Below, piece by piece: positions 32,363 to 40,658 of a DNA stretch of 43,431 bases. The stretch is from contig CAYQAL010000005.1 of assembly GCA_964415465.1 (NCBI GenBank), positions 1-43,431 on the forward strand. The letters are read 5' to 3'. The DNA comes from JAGOTP01 sp964415465. Lineage in GTDB: Bacteria; Patescibacteriota; Patescibacteriia; 2-12-FULL-60-25. How positions within the stretch are numbered: position 1 is the first letter of the stretch; each line of letters starts with the position of its first letter. The position numbers and the translations under genes are program-made. The notes under the pieces were generated by a model. That model did no database searches, was not told the DNA's origin, and worked only from the letters and a program-made list of their open reading frames with translations.

Positions 32363-33254
32363 GGATCCGCCGTACGTCTTCTTTGTCCCTACAGAGCTGT
32401 GCTTTGAGTGCTTCAATATTCTCAAAGCGCTGTTCATCTCGTAAGCGTTCGATGCATTGAACTCGGAGTGTTTTCCCGTATAAATCTTGGTTAATATCGA
32501 GCAAATGAACTTCAATGGCTTGGGTTGGATGAACCTGCGCAATGGTTGGACGTGTTCCAATGTTCATCATGCCGTTGGCACGCAGCGTCGCTTCTCCTTC
32601 TTTCCAGGTAACACGAACCGCATACGCCCCACGTTTTGGGAGCGCTTCGGTTTGTGTTTCGAGATTCGCCGTAGGAAAGCCAATAGTCCGTCCGCGTTGT
32701 TCGCCTGTGACGACGAGTCCGTCAAAATCAAATGGGCGGCCCAAGGCATTTGTTGCGTATTTTAGGTCACCTTCCATCAGCGCTTGTCGTATGCGCGAGG
32801 AGGAAATAATCTCTTCATCCAATGCATGCAGCGGAATGGCCTGAACTCTGAACCCACATTCTTTTCCGAGTTCAATCAATGTTTCGACTGTTCCTTCGCG
32901 TTTATTGCCAAAGCGAAAATCAGCTCCAACGATGAGTACTCGTGCCTGTAAAGGAACGATGACCTCTTGCACAAACTCACGAGATGTTTTTTGAGAAAAA
33001 GCGCTATCAAATGAGTGTACCACGACTCGATCGGCCCCGTAGTAATGAAGGAGTTCTTGTTTACGCTCTAAGGTGAGTAGCCGTGGTACCGCTCGATCTG
33101 GCGATAAGACGTGGGTTGGATGTGGATCGAACGTGAGCACGGCTGTCTCGCCATGTATTGTATGAGCCTCTGAACGAGCTACGCCAAGTAATGTCTGATG
33201 TCCTCTATGGACACCATCAAAATTTCCGATCAGGACACACGTTGGTGTTAGCAT
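32337..33254 (-). CDS. ribF: Bifunctional riboflavin kinase/FAD synthetase
   Basis: This 305-residue enzyme converts riboflavin to FMN and FAD. The N-terminal nucleotidyltransferase domain has GNFDGVHRGHQTLL and the ISSSRIRQAL signature; the C-terminal flavokinase domain has GRTIGFPTANL and the AIEVHLLDINQDLYGK block. The start at 33254 (MLTPTCVLIGNFDG) is fixed by the promoter 11 nt upstream; an in-frame TTG at 33266 lies within the -10 region. Confidence 0.95.
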   Translation of the reverse strand: MLTPTCVLIGNFDGVHRGHQTLLGVARSEAHTIHGETAVLTFDPHPTHVLSPDRAVPRLLTLERKQELLHYYGADRVVVHSFDSAFSQKTSREFVQEVIVPLQARVLIVGADFRFGNKREGTVETLIELGKECGFRVQAIPLHALDEEIISSSRIRQALMEGDLKYATNALGRPFDFDGLVVTGEQRGRTIGFPTANLETQTEALPKRGAYAVRVTWKEGEATLRANGMMNIGTRPTIAQVHPTQAIEVHLLDINQDLYGKTLRVQCIERLRDEQRFENIEALKAQLCRDKEDVRRILKDTNAQS

Positions 33255-33265
33255 GAATGTGGCCA

Positions 33266-33294
33266 ACGGTAATAAACGGATGAAAAACCGTCAA
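33266..33294 (-). promoter_or_regulatory. ribF promoter
   Basis: On the minus strand, TTGACG (33289-33294), a 17-bp spacer and TACCGT (33266-33271) lie 11 nt before the ribF ATG. No FMN riboswitch fits in so short a leader. Confidence 0.8.
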
Positions 33295-33358
33295 AATTAA
33301 GTAAGCGTGTCTTTTTTACGTTTTGTCGTTAGGATGGGTGTTGAAAATCCTCTCTTCT

Positions 33359-33553
33359 ATGGACGGTACGATTCGTAAAGATATTGAACCTGGACTGATG
33401 GTGGCGATCGTTCAGAAGCACGATCAGCCAACGGGTAAGCTCACTCAAGGCTTTGTAAAAGACATCCTGACAAGCGCACCCGTTCATCCGCGGGGGATTA
33501 AGGTTCGATTAGAGACGGGGGAGGTAGGGCGAGTCCAATATATTTTGGGATGA
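33359..33553 (+). CDS. YwbE family protein
   Basis: This 64-residue protein matches the YwbE (DUF2196) family over its whole length: IRKDIEPGLMVAIVQKHDQ, TGKLTQGFVKDILT and HPRGIKVRLETGEVGRVQYI. It looks like a small KOW/SH3-like barrel; the function is unknown. The start at 33359 (MDGTIRKD) matches family length; the reading from 33323 is too long. Confidence 0.88.
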   Translation: MDGTIRKDIEPGLMVAIVQKHDQPTGKLTQGFVKDILTSAPVHPRGIKVRLETGEVGRVQYILG

Positions 33554-33558
33554 ACAGC

Positions 33559-33599
33559 CGGGTCTTGAGTGGCCGACTTTTTCTGACGCTCAAGACCCG
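33559..33599. repeat. Inverted repeat after the YwbE gene
   Basis: There are perfect 11-bp arms CGGGTCTTGAG (33559-33569) and CTCAAGACCCG (33589-33599) around a 19-nt loop containing CTTTTTC. It could form a strong hairpin in the YwbE mRNA, but no T run follows. Confidence 0.6.
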
Positions 33600-33605
33600 A
33601 CATGG

Positions 33606-33667
33606 TTTCAAAAATGAAAATCAAGAATATATCTTACAAGATATATTCTTCAAATTGGTTTTTGAGA
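33606..33667. repeat. 62-bp A/T-rich palindrome between convergent genes
   Basis: The core AAGAATATATCTT-AC-AAGATATATTCTT (33623-33650) is perfect with 13-bp arms. The symmetry extends outward with mismatches to 33606 and 33667 (TTTCAAAAATG against TTTTTGAGA). It lies between the YwbE gene and the GH3 gene. It may be a bidirectional terminator or a protein-binding palindrome. Confidence 0.65.
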
Positions 33668-33705
33668 GGCAGAGACCCTGGCCTTGAGATGTGGCGATAC
33701 GTAAC

Positions 33706-35517
33706 TCAATTTGTATTCCACGGAATTGGTAGTCGTCCCGTGATAGGTGAGCGACCAAACAACCCGTCTGCTACCCCTTGCCCTTCGCTTCCCGGAAGCC
33801 AAGCAACTACGATCGCATCCCAGCTCGCTGCCTCTGGTGGAAGCGATAATGCACGTCCAGAGACGATTACAACCACAATGCGCTTACTTTTTGCTTGTAA
33901 CTGTGTAATTGCTCGCAGATCTTCGGCGCTGAGTTCTGGATTCGCTTTGTCACCAACGCCTTCGGCATATGGCGTTTCTCCCACGATCGCAATGCCTACA
34001 TCTGCCCGTTCGCCTTCTATAGTGAAGGCCCCACTTTGATCGTATACAACCTGGCTTGTTGGCGAAACGGCGGCTCGTATTCCAGCGAGGAGCGTTGTTC
34101 CAGAAAGGGCGTTTCCATCGATCCCTTGCCATTCAATTGTCCAGCCACCCGATTGGTACCCAAGATTATCGGCTGCTGAACCGGCTATGAGGATTCGTTT
34201 GGAGGTCGCAACAAGAGGGAGCGTGTTTTGTTTGTTTTGGAGGAGAGTCAGTGATTTTTGAACCGCTTCACGTGCAAGTTCGTGATGAGCGCTTGCTCCG
34301 ACGATGGACAGGTCTTCTCTGGTTGGTGCTGGGCGATCAAACAACCCAGCTTTGAATTTTACCGTTAAAATTCGCCCAACGGCATCGTTTAATCGTTCTT
34401 CGGAGATGTCGCCCCGAGTAAGTGCCTGTTCCATGTCGGCGGTAAAGAGCTTGTAATCAAAGGGCAGCATAACCAAATCAATCCCAGCATTGATCCCTGT
34501 CACGGTAGCCGTGTATCGATCTTTAGAAAGCGCATACACACCGTACCAATCAGAAACGACCAAGCCTTGAAAGCCTAGCTCTTGCTTCAGTACCTGTGTG
34601 ATCAAGTAACGATTAGCGGAAACTTTTGTTCCGTTCCACTCATTCAGTCCGGCCATCACGACGAGCGCTCCTTCTTTAATTGCTTGTGTAAACGGAGGGA
34701 GGTGGCGTTCACGTAGCTCAGCTTCGCTGAGTCGCGTATCACCTTGATCGATCCGATAGTCGGCATTGCCTGACGTTCCCCACGTCATTTCTCCGTTCCC
34801 GACGAAGTGTTTGAGCGTCGCAAGAGCGGGCGGTTGATTGGTCTGAGCCGTCTGCACTCCGTGAAGATACGCTCTGCCAAGATCAGAAACGGTTTGTGTA
34901 TCTGAACCAAACGTTTCGTAGACACGACCCCAACGCTGGTCTTGTGTTACATCGAGATTTGGCGCGAAATTCCAGTAGATCCCCAATGCAGACAATTCTT
35001 TTGTGGTTGCTTCTGCCACTCGTCGGACAAGATCTGAATCTCGGCTAGCGGCAAGTCCAATCGCATGTGGGAAAACCGTTGCTCCCTCTACACCACCGAC
35101 GCCATGAACGGCGTCTACTCCATAGAGAAGTGGAATTTCGAGACAGGTCTCTTTAGCTTTAGCTTGGTACTCTTCAACCATCCGAAGCCATGCTTCTGGC
35201 GTATTCGTGGCGGGTCTGGAACCGGCTCCACTTAGAAGAGCCCCAAGGTGATAGTCACGAATATCATCAGGTGTAGCCAAGCCGTTTTTTTCAACCAGCG
35301 CGAGCTGACCAATTTTTTCTTGGCGCGTCATGCGAGAGAGAAGATCATTTACTCTTTGACCGACCTCAAGATCCGCCTGCTTGTAGGGTGCATTCGTGAG
35401 ATGACAGCGCTCTTCACGGGTAGGCGGGGGAGTCAGTGCTTGCGTGAGGTAGAGTCCGGTAATTGTTCCAGTGATGACGAGAAAGAGAACAAGAGAAATA
35501 ATCGTTGTTTTTTGCAT
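33706..35517 (-). CDS. Glycoside hydrolase family 3 (beta-glucosidase/N-acetylglucosaminidase type)
   Basis: This 603-residue protein has an N-terminal signal anchor (TIISLVLFLVITGTITGLYL), so it acts outside the cytoplasm. The GH3 (alpha/beta) barrel shows YGVDAVHGVGGVEGAT, ATLKHFVGNGE and the nucleophile Asp323 in VVSDWYGV. The C-terminal alpha/beta sandwich is present (SKRILIAGSAADNLGYQSGGW), which favours a beta-glucosidase-type enzyme over the one-domain NagZ. The substrate is probably a beta-linked oligosaccharide. The gene stands alone, with no sugar transporter beside it. Confidence 0.92.
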   Translation of the reverse strand: MQKTTIISLVLFLVITGTITGLYLTQALTPPPTREERCHLTNAPYKQADLEVGQRVNDLLSRMTRQEKIGQLALVEKNGLATPDDIRDYHLGALLSGAGSRPATNTPEAWLRMVEEYQAKAKETCLEIPLLYGVDAVHGVGGVEGATVFPHAIGLAASRDSDLVRRVAEATTKELSALGIYWNFAPNLDVTQDQRWGRVYETFGSDTQTVSDLGRAYLHGVQTAQTNQPPALATLKHFVGNGEMTWGTSGNADYRIDQGDTRLSEAELRERHLPPFTQAIKEGALVVMAGLNEWNGTKVSANRYLITQVLKQELGFQGLVVSDWYGVYALSKDRYTATVTGINAGIDLVMLPFDYKLFTADMEQALTRGDISEERLNDAVGRILTVKFKAGLFDRPAPTREDLSIVGASAHHELAREAVQKSLTLLQNKQNTLPLVATSKRILIAGSAADNLGYQSGGWTIEWQGIDGNALSGTTLLAGIRAAVSPTSQVVYDQSGAFTIEGERADVGIAIVGETPYAEGVGDKANPELSAEDLRAITQLQAKSKRIVVVIVSGRALSLPPEAASWDAIVVAWLPGSEGQGVADGLFGRSPITGRLPIPWNTN

Positions 35518-35643
35518 ACTCAGTTTTTGGTCACACAGATGAGCCTCAGATTGATCTTAAGAAAAATAGGCAAAATCGTCCACTTATACGAGAGTAATTC
35601 GCTTTCTCTCTCTAGGTTTTATTGCTAGCCTGGGAGGGTCGTT

Positions 35644-36747
35644 ATGAAAATTCTGATCATTCAAGACCGGTTTCAGTTCCGTGGTGGGGGAGAGCGTTTG
35701 ATTTTGGATCTGGCACAGGCTCTAAAAGCCGATATTCTGACCGAATACTGGACGGATGTGACGTTTCCGCGGTCGGAAGCTCCAGGAAAGATTTTTACGC
35801 TTGATACCGGTGAAGCACCGATGATCGTCTGGCGCTATTTCCGCGCCCAATGGAACTTCTGGTGGAAGACGCGCAAGATTATTAAAGACTACGACGTCGT
35901 CATTTTTTCGGGAAATAACTGTCTGTCGGCCTCTCTTCGCCCGCTTCCAAAAGGGCAAAAGCGTTTGTACTACTGCCATCATCCAGTGCGCTACGTGTAC
36001 GACCTATTAAAACATCGTCGGAGCGAAGAATCATCGCGCATCAAGCGCTTCTTTTATTACGACCTTGGAAAATGGCTGATCCGAACAATCTATCGAACAG
36101 GGCTGTCTCGCATGCCAGTTGTGATTACGAACTCACAGTCTGTGCATGACCGTCTGCTGAACTTTTGTCAGCGTGAGTCCACGATTGTGTATCCGCCAGT
36201 CCGTACCAATGTATTTACATGGATTGCTCAGGAGCCGTTCTATTTGTCTTTTGCGCGCCTCGATCCCTTGAAACGTATCGATCGTATCGTGAAGGCATTT
36301 CAGCAAATGTCGGATAAGCGGGTCGTGATTGTCTCAACGGGCCCTGCTGAAGCGGAGCTACGCGAGATGGCGAAGAACTATCCAAACATTGAGATCCTTG
36401 GCCGAGTCGAAGACGACGTTCTCAAAGATCTAGTCGGTCGCTGCACTGCGACGATCTATATTCCGATTAACGAAGACTTTGGGATGTCGCCGCTAGAGGG
36501 AATGTCGGCTGGGAAACCGTGCATTGGTGTAGACGAGGGAGGACTACGCGAAACCGTTATTCCTGGAAAAACAGGTGTATTGATTCCACAAGAGTGTCGC
36601 GTTGAAGATTTGGTCGCGGCGGTACAGGAGCTTACTCCAGAAAAGGCCTTACCAATGCGTGCTGAGTGCGAAGCGCAAGCCAAGAAGTTCGATGTAAACG
36701 TCTTTGCCGAAAAAATGAAAGCCTTTGTCTATGAAGCTCGCGATTGA
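35644..36747 (+). CDS. Glycosyltransferase family 4 (GT-B)
   Basis: This 367-residue GT4 enzyme has N-terminal acceptor loop MKILIIQDRFQFRGGGER, the CHHPVRYVYDLL block and the C-terminal signature EDFGMSPLEGMSAGKP. It closely parallels the glycosyltransferase at 3515-4615 (VHDYLMQDGGAER, CHNPTRFLW, EDFGITAIEAMAAGKP), so they are likely paralogues. GGGAGGG six nucleotides upstream is a good ribosome-binding site, and TAGCCT (35628-35633 region) gives a possible -10 box. The next glycosyltransferase overlaps it by 17 bp. Confidence 0.9.
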   Translation: MKILIIQDRFQFRGGGERLILDLAQALKADILTEYWTDVTFPRSEAPGKIFTLDTGEAPMIVWRYFRAQWNFWWKTRKIIKDYDVVIFSGNNCLSASLRPLPKGQKRLYYCHHPVRYVYDLLKHRRSEESSRIKRFFYYDLGKWLIRTIYRTGLSRMPVVITNSQSVHDRLLNFCQRESTIVYPPVRTNVFTWIAQEPFYLSFARLDPLKRIDRIVKAFQQMSDKRVVIVSTGPAEAELREMAKNYPNIEILGRVEDDVLKDLVGRCTATIYIPINEDFGMSPLEGMSAGKPCIGVDEGGLRETVIPGKTGVLIPQECRVEDLVAAVQELTPEKALPMRAECEAQAKKFDVNVFAEKMKAFVYEARD

Positions 36748-37786
36748 CGCTTCACGGAGTGTTGATCGGATTCAGAAGACAGGCGTTGAGGTTGTGAGCG
36801 ACGCCTTATTGAAAGCGCTCGAAGCTACGAAGCCAGCAGAGGTCGAGGTTACGTACTACACGCCAGAACCTATTTCTTGGTTACCGCGTTCTGCTCAGCG
36901 TATTCTTCCGTTTAAACGCTTTTGGACCTTAGTTCATCTTTCGCGAGCCCTTTGGAAAGATTGCCCGGATGCCTTGTTTGTGCCGGTTCACAATATTCCA
37001 TTATGGGTTCCAAAACAGGTTGTACGTATCATTCACGACATTTCTTCTTATCGAACGCCTGAAGCGTATGCTTGGAAGGAGCGTGTGTTGATCAAGCGTG
37101 ATGCGGAGCGGGCGAAACAGTTGTGCAAGACGGTCTTTGTTCCAACGGAAGCAGTGAGACAAGATTTAATTCAATTGGTTGGGTATTCGCCTGACCAAAT
37201 CGTAGTCACGGGATGGGCGCTCGATGAATCTTCCATTCCTCTGGTCAATTCTCCGCAAACAGAAGAGCGAAAACCGTATCTTCTCTTTATCGGCCGCATC
37301 GAAGAAAAAAAGAACATTCGTTTACTCATTGAGGCGTTCCGCGTGTTCAAAGTAGCGCACCCTGACTGGGAGCTTGTCCTTGTTGGTAAGCCGGGTCATG
37401 GGTTCGAGGAAATTCAACCTCTCTTACAAGAATCTGGCGTGAAGCATCTAGGATATGTAGAGACGAATGAAAAGTGGAATCTGCTACGAGGAGCGAAGGC
37501 CGTCGTCATTCCTTCCAAAGAAGAAGGCTTCTCTTTTCCCATGCTTGAAGCATTTTATGCGGGTGCACCGGTAGTTGCTTCAGATATCCCACCTCTCCAC
37601 GACGTGGGTGGGGCTGCCTGCGTATATGTCTCTCCTATGGATGCAGAAGCGGTGGCGGCTGGAGTAGAGCGTTGCGTATCTGATGAGATACTTCGTGCTC
37701 AGTTAGTGGCAGCAGGAAAAGAGCGTTTGAATCTGTTCTCTTGGGAGCGAATTGCGCGACAAGTCTGGAAAGCATTTGGTATTTAA
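36731..37786 (+). CDS. Glycosyltransferase family 4 (GT-B)
   Basis: This 351-residue GT4 enzyme begins MKLAIDASRSVDRIQKTGVE, has RIIHDISSYRTPEAY in the N-terminal domain, and YLLFIGRIEEKKNIRLLIEAF and EEGFSFPMLEAFYAGAPVVAS in the C-terminal domain. It parallels the enzyme at 2436-3518 (VVHDLSF, ALGRRDRRKN-like block, EGLGLPLHEAYLFGTPSV). The ATG at 36731 lies inside the preceding gene, so the pair is translationally coupled. Confidence 0.9.
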   Translation: MKLAIDASRSVDRIQKTGVEVVSDALLKALEATKPAEVEVTYYTPEPISWLPRSAQRILPFKRFWTLVHLSRALWKDCPDALFVPVHNIPLWVPKQVVRIIHDISSYRTPEAYAWKERVLIKRDAERAKQLCKTVFVPTEAVRQDLIQLVGYSPDQIVVTGWALDESSIPLVNSPQTEERKPYLLFIGRIEEKKNIRLLIEAFRVFKVAHPDWELVLVGKPGHGFEEIQPLLQESGVKHLGYVETNEKWNLLRGAKAVVIPSKEEGFSFPMLEAFYAGAPVVASDIPPLHDVGGAACVYVSPMDAEAVAAGVERCVSDEILRAQLVAAGKERLNLFSWERIARQVWKAFGI

Positions 37787-37807
37787 TGATCTATTCAATA
37801 ACAAGTA

Positions 37808-37929
37808 TGTCTTCATCAGAAACCCAAGTTGAAACGCATCCTCGTATTGGAGTTGGAGTGATGATTTTGAAAGACGGACAAATCCTTTGGATGCGCTGCC
37901 CTCGCCGGTTTTTCCAACCTGCTCGTTAG
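37808..37929 (+). pseudogene. NUDIX hydrolase N-terminal remnant
   Basis: A 40-codon reading frame begins like a small NUDIX hydrolase (ETHPRIGVGVMILKDGQIL), then diverges (WMRCPRRFFQPAR) and stops before the NUDIX box. No other frame in the next 150 bp restores GxxExxxxxxxREUxEE. It is most easily explained as a gene truncated by deletion. It could instead be a real short peptide gene, which I consider less likely. Confidence 0.45.
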
Positions 37930-38079
37930 CGATCGAGAGCTACAAGACGGGAAGAGTCTATTGGGATAATGTAATCGCTCTATAGCTTCTTCAGCGAGAC
38001 GTGGTAGTAGGGTGTAAAATATTGGAATTCTAATGGAGAATGGTAAGCAAGTTGCGTTTTGACGTATGATGGCGTTCGT

Positions 38080-38466
38080 ATGACGCCAGCCGTACCATCA
38101 GAGTCAACGCCTCGTCCAACCAGTTCTTTGGGCTGTGTAGGAACGCTTATTCTCACCCTGATTCCATTCGTCATCGTGATTGTCGGATTGAGTCAGTTTT
38201 GGTGGCCAAACTACCAACGGAAGCAGCTCATCGAAACGGGAATTCAGGCTCCAGCTCAGATCGCGAGCATCCAGCTAACTGGGTCGACCTACAATGACCA
38301 GCCACAAGTGATTCTCACGGTGAACGTTCAGCCAATGCAAGGAGCGGCCTTTACGTCCAAGGCGAAAATGGTGATTCATCCTATGAACATCCTACACTTT
38401 CAGCCAGGAGCTCGTGTCACGGTCTACTACGACCCAAACGATAAGACGAATGTAGCGATAGAATAA
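38080..38466 (+). CDS. DUF3592-like membrane protein
   Basis: This 128-residue protein has one N-terminal span (LGCVGTLILTLIPFVIVIVGLSQFW). Its extracytoplasmic domain resembles the DUF3592 group: ETGIQAPAQIASIQLTGS, NDQPQVILTVNVQP, and the ending QPGARVTVYYDPNDKTNVAI. The function is unknown. The start at 38080 is favoured by TATGAT (38065-38070) ending 9 nt upstream. Confidence 0.75.
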   Translation: MTPAVPSESTPRPTSSLGCVGTLILTLIPFVIVIVGLSQFWWPNYQRKQLIETGIQAPAQIASIQLTGSTYNDQPQVILTVNVQPMQGAAFTSKAKMVIHPMNILHFQPGARVTVYYDPNDKTNVAIE

Positions 38467-38472
38467 AAGAAG

Positions 38473-38664
38473 ATGACTAAGAAGACGGGGCGCATCGAAG
38501 AGATGCGCCCCGTAAGCGTTGAAGCGAAGAGACGGGCGTTAGAAGAGAGGCAGATGACCGAGCGCGATCACGTCCGACCGGGGCGTGCCTTCCGTGATCA
38601 GGTTCTGTATGGCGAGGAGCGTGAGTCGACGTATGGAAACGGCCTAGCGAAACGAGTAGAGTGA
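38473..38664 (+). CDS. Small charged hypothetical protein
   Basis: This encodes 63 residues, very rich in Arg, Glu and Lys (EAKRRALEERQMTERDHVR), with no recognised family. It starts 6 bp after the DUF3592-like gene and ends 8 bp before the next, consistent with an operon. Codons 6-13 form a perfect 10-bp hairpin. Coding is plausible but not certain. Confidence 0.5.
   Translation: MTKKTGRIEEMRPVSVEAKRRALEERQMTERDHVRPGRAFRDQVLYGEERESTYGNGLAKRVE
38487..38511 (+). repeat. Perfect hairpin at the start of a small ORF
   Basis: GGGGCGCATC, loop GAAGA, GATGCGCCCC: a perfect 10-bp GC-rich stem lying 15 nt inside the small charged ORF. It has terminator-like strength but no T run. Confidence 0.65.
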
Positions 38665-38672
38665 GGAGGTCT

Positions 38673-39563
38673 ATGGTTTCACTCTATCAATCCAAAATCC
38701 GTTTGTTCGTCTTTTTAGGGTTGGCTTTCATCTGTCTTCAACTCACGGCGCTCCTTATTCTTTCTCTTTGGTCAGAAAAACCACGGCCATTGAGTCAGTC
38801 TACGGCTCAATCGATTACGGCCACGGCAACAAGTGCACAGCTCGCTACTGAGCCAGATATGAAAGAAACAAATGGGGAATGGCTTACTCTCAAAGAGATG
38901 ACGCTCGATGGATTGATGTTGAAGGAGCAATGCCGTGGCAAATACCTGATCGAGACAGGTTTGGATGGAGAGTATCCCTACTGTGTAAATGAGTTTAAAC
39001 TCTTGGCTACTCGAACAGGCGAAACGAAAGAACATGAGTTGCTTACGCTGAAAGAGTCCATTCCTGGTTTTGGGTTTTCTGTTTTTGAAGTACGTCAGCT
39101 AGGGGCTGCGACGAATACGAATGCCCGTCTTCTTTTACAGATTGGAGGCTTACAGGATTGCGATAACGAGATGAGCGGCTGTGGGTACAATTACACGGTT
39201 CGGTTGGCGGACATCGGAAAGCCAAGTGCGGCTGTTCATTTCAAAAATAGTGGCATCTACTCAGCCGATCCAGCACAATGGAACTCAACTTTCACAAAAG
39301 GCTATGGATTTATGGGGATCTGCGAAGGCGGGTGTATTCCAGAGCCGATCTATGGTTGGACGATTCAAGACGCTATTTTGAAGCCGCTTACGACAGAAGA
39401 GGCGTACATGAATAAAGACCACTACGACGCTCGTATTACAGACTGGGCATCAGATTCTTATAGACACTGGGGGACGGTAAAATGGATCGACACAAATCGT
39501 ATCGAAGCAGAACTGATCGATGAAAACGGAAAAATCACTCGCCTACGCAAGGAGGTGAAGTAG
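38673..39563 (+). CDS. Membrane-anchored hypothetical protein
   Basis: This encodes 296 residues. One N-terminal span (LFVFLGLAFICLQLTALLILSLW) is followed by a Ser/Thr linker and an extracytoplasmic domain. Cysteines occur in EQCRGKY, YPYCVNEF, LQDCDNEMSGCGYNY and MGICEGGCIPEP. I do not recognise the family. The ATG at 38673 has AGGAGG (38664-38669) just upstream; a GTG at 38661 is the alternative. Its last 21 bp overlap the convergent NUDIX gene. Confidence 0.75.
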   Translation: MVSLYQSKIRLFVFLGLAFICLQLTALLILSLWSEKPRPLSQSTAQSITATATSAQLATEPDMKETNGEWLTLKEMTLDGLMLKEQCRGKYLIETGLDGEYPYCVNEFKLLATRTGETKEHELLTLKESIPGFGFSVFEVRQLGAATNTNARLLLQIGGLQDCDNEMSGCGYNYTVRLADIGKPSAAVHFKNSGIYSADPAQWNSTFTKGYGFMGICEGGCIPEPIYGWTIQDAILKPLTTEEAYMNKDHYDARITDWASDSYRHWGTVKWIDTNRIEAELIDENGKITRLRKEVK

Positions 39564-40049
39564 GGTTTGCGTTTCGCGTAAAAAGCGCGCGTCGCGTTCC
39601 TTTATGAATGTTCCTTCAAGATTGGTTGGTGTCGCTTGAGAGACGAGATCAATTGCTTCGGAGAGAGGCTTCCAAAGATATTCAAACTCTTCTGCTAACT
39701 CTTCTTCTGTGTAGTGAGGGGCATTTTGCATTCCGACGAGGGTAGCTAGATAGCAGTAGGAGGTCTGATGTAAATCGCGTCGATACTCAATAATTTTTCC
39801 AACTTCACCTCTGACGTCAATCGAGCAGCCGAGTTCTTCCATGCACTCTCGTACAAGAGCTTGTTTCGGGTCTTCACCGGGTTCAATGCCTCCTCCTGGA
39901 AGTTTGTAATACCCATTCTTTCCAGCATGAAGTAAGGCTACGTGGTTATTGGTATCGAAGACGACGGCACGAGCAGCGGTCCGCTGCTTCAGTGTCGCGG
40001 CTTCAGAAGGGGAGAGCTGATTCAGGTTAATCAGTCCGAGGTCTTTCAT
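39543..40049 (-). CDS. NUDIX hydrolase
   Basis: This 168-residue protein has the complete NUDIX box GGGIEPGEDPKQALVRECME followed by ELG. The flanking strands (ARAVVFDTNNHVALLHAGKN and GYYKLPG) resemble MutT/8-oxo-dGTP-type enzymes, but substrate choice cannot be read. Its ATG is one base beyond the stop of the upstream hypothetical gene, so both probably share a transcript. Confidence 0.88.
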   Translation of the reverse strand: MKDLGLINLNQLSPSEAATLKQRTAARAVVFDTNNHVALLHAGKNGYYKLPGGGIEPGEDPKQALVRECMEELGCSIDVRGEVGKIIEYRRDLHQTSYCYLATLVGMQNAPHYTEEELAEEFEYLWKPLSEAIDLVSQATPTNLEGTFIKERDARFLRETQTLLHLLA

Positions 40050-40050
40050 A

Positions 40051-40578
40051 CTAGTTTGTGGTAAGTGCTTCTTTAAATGAATGTAAATCGAAAAAAGGGA
40101 GAATGAGATCGTAGCCGTAAGTTGGGAGAAGGCCGTACGATTGATTCATCGGGAAAAAGAAATACCCTTGTTCTGGATAGAGTTTTTGAAAAAGCGCACC
40201 AATTTGTAGACGTAGTTGAGCGAATTCAGAGGAGAAAACAACCGAGGAGTAGAGTTCGACCGCTTCTTGATAGTCGCTTGAAGAGCGATCTGCTTCAATG
40301 CCCGCTTTGATGATTTGAGGTGGAACAAGACTAGCAAAAGCGAGTTTTACTGGCACATTGTTAATATACGTGCCTGTCACAAAGGTCGTCATTCGCACCT
40401 GCCATGGTTCGTTTTGGATGGTGAACGGTTGATCGAGAGTAACCCACTGATCTGGGTTCTGGTAGCTCAGTGGAAGTGCGTTGGACGACAGGATAAAATC
40501 GCTTTTTACAGCTTCATCCAGCTGTTTGTACTCGGTGGTCTGAATCCAGGATTCCAACTGTTCAAAGGCGCTTGGCAT
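40051..40578 (-). CDS. Hypothetical soluble protein
   Basis: This encodes 175 residues with no signal peptide or membrane span, rich in aromatic residues (YPEQGYFFFPMNQSYGLLPTY). The family is not recognised. The start at 40578 (MPSAFEQLES) follows TTGACA-18 bp-TACAAC by 7 nt. It is divergent from the Gmad2/GerMN gene and precedes the NUDIX gene on the same strand. Confidence 0.68.
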   Translation of the reverse strand: MPSAFEQLESWIQTTEYKQLDEAVKSDFILSSNALPLSYQNPDQWVTLDQPFTIQNEPWQVRMTTFVTGTYINNVPVKLAFASLVPPQIIKAGIEADRSSSDYQEAVELYSSVVFSSEFAQLRLQIGALFQKLYPEQGYFFFPMNQSYGLLPTYGYDLILPFFDLHSFKEALTTN

Positions 40579-40585
40579 ATCCACC

Positions 40586-40615
40586 GTTGTACTTGCTTGG
40601 GTCGCAGAGTGTCAA
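40586..40615 (-). promoter_or_regulatory. Promoter of the hypothetical/NUDIX pair
   Basis: On the minus strand, TTGACA (40610-40615), an 18-bp spacer and TACAAC (40586-40591) lie 7 nt before the ATG at 40578. Confidence 0.65.
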
Positions 40616-40658
40616 AAAAGTGTGCTTAAATAGAACTGACTTATTCTTTAAGATTCTT

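Noticed and set aside
33254..33294. FMN riboswitch upstream of ribF
   Set aside because: The promoter lies only 11 nt from the start codon, leaving no room for the aptamer.
38487..38511. Intrinsic terminator of the DUF3592-like gene
   Set aside because: The stem is perfect, but it is followed by GTAAGCG with no T run and lies inside a plausible reading frame.
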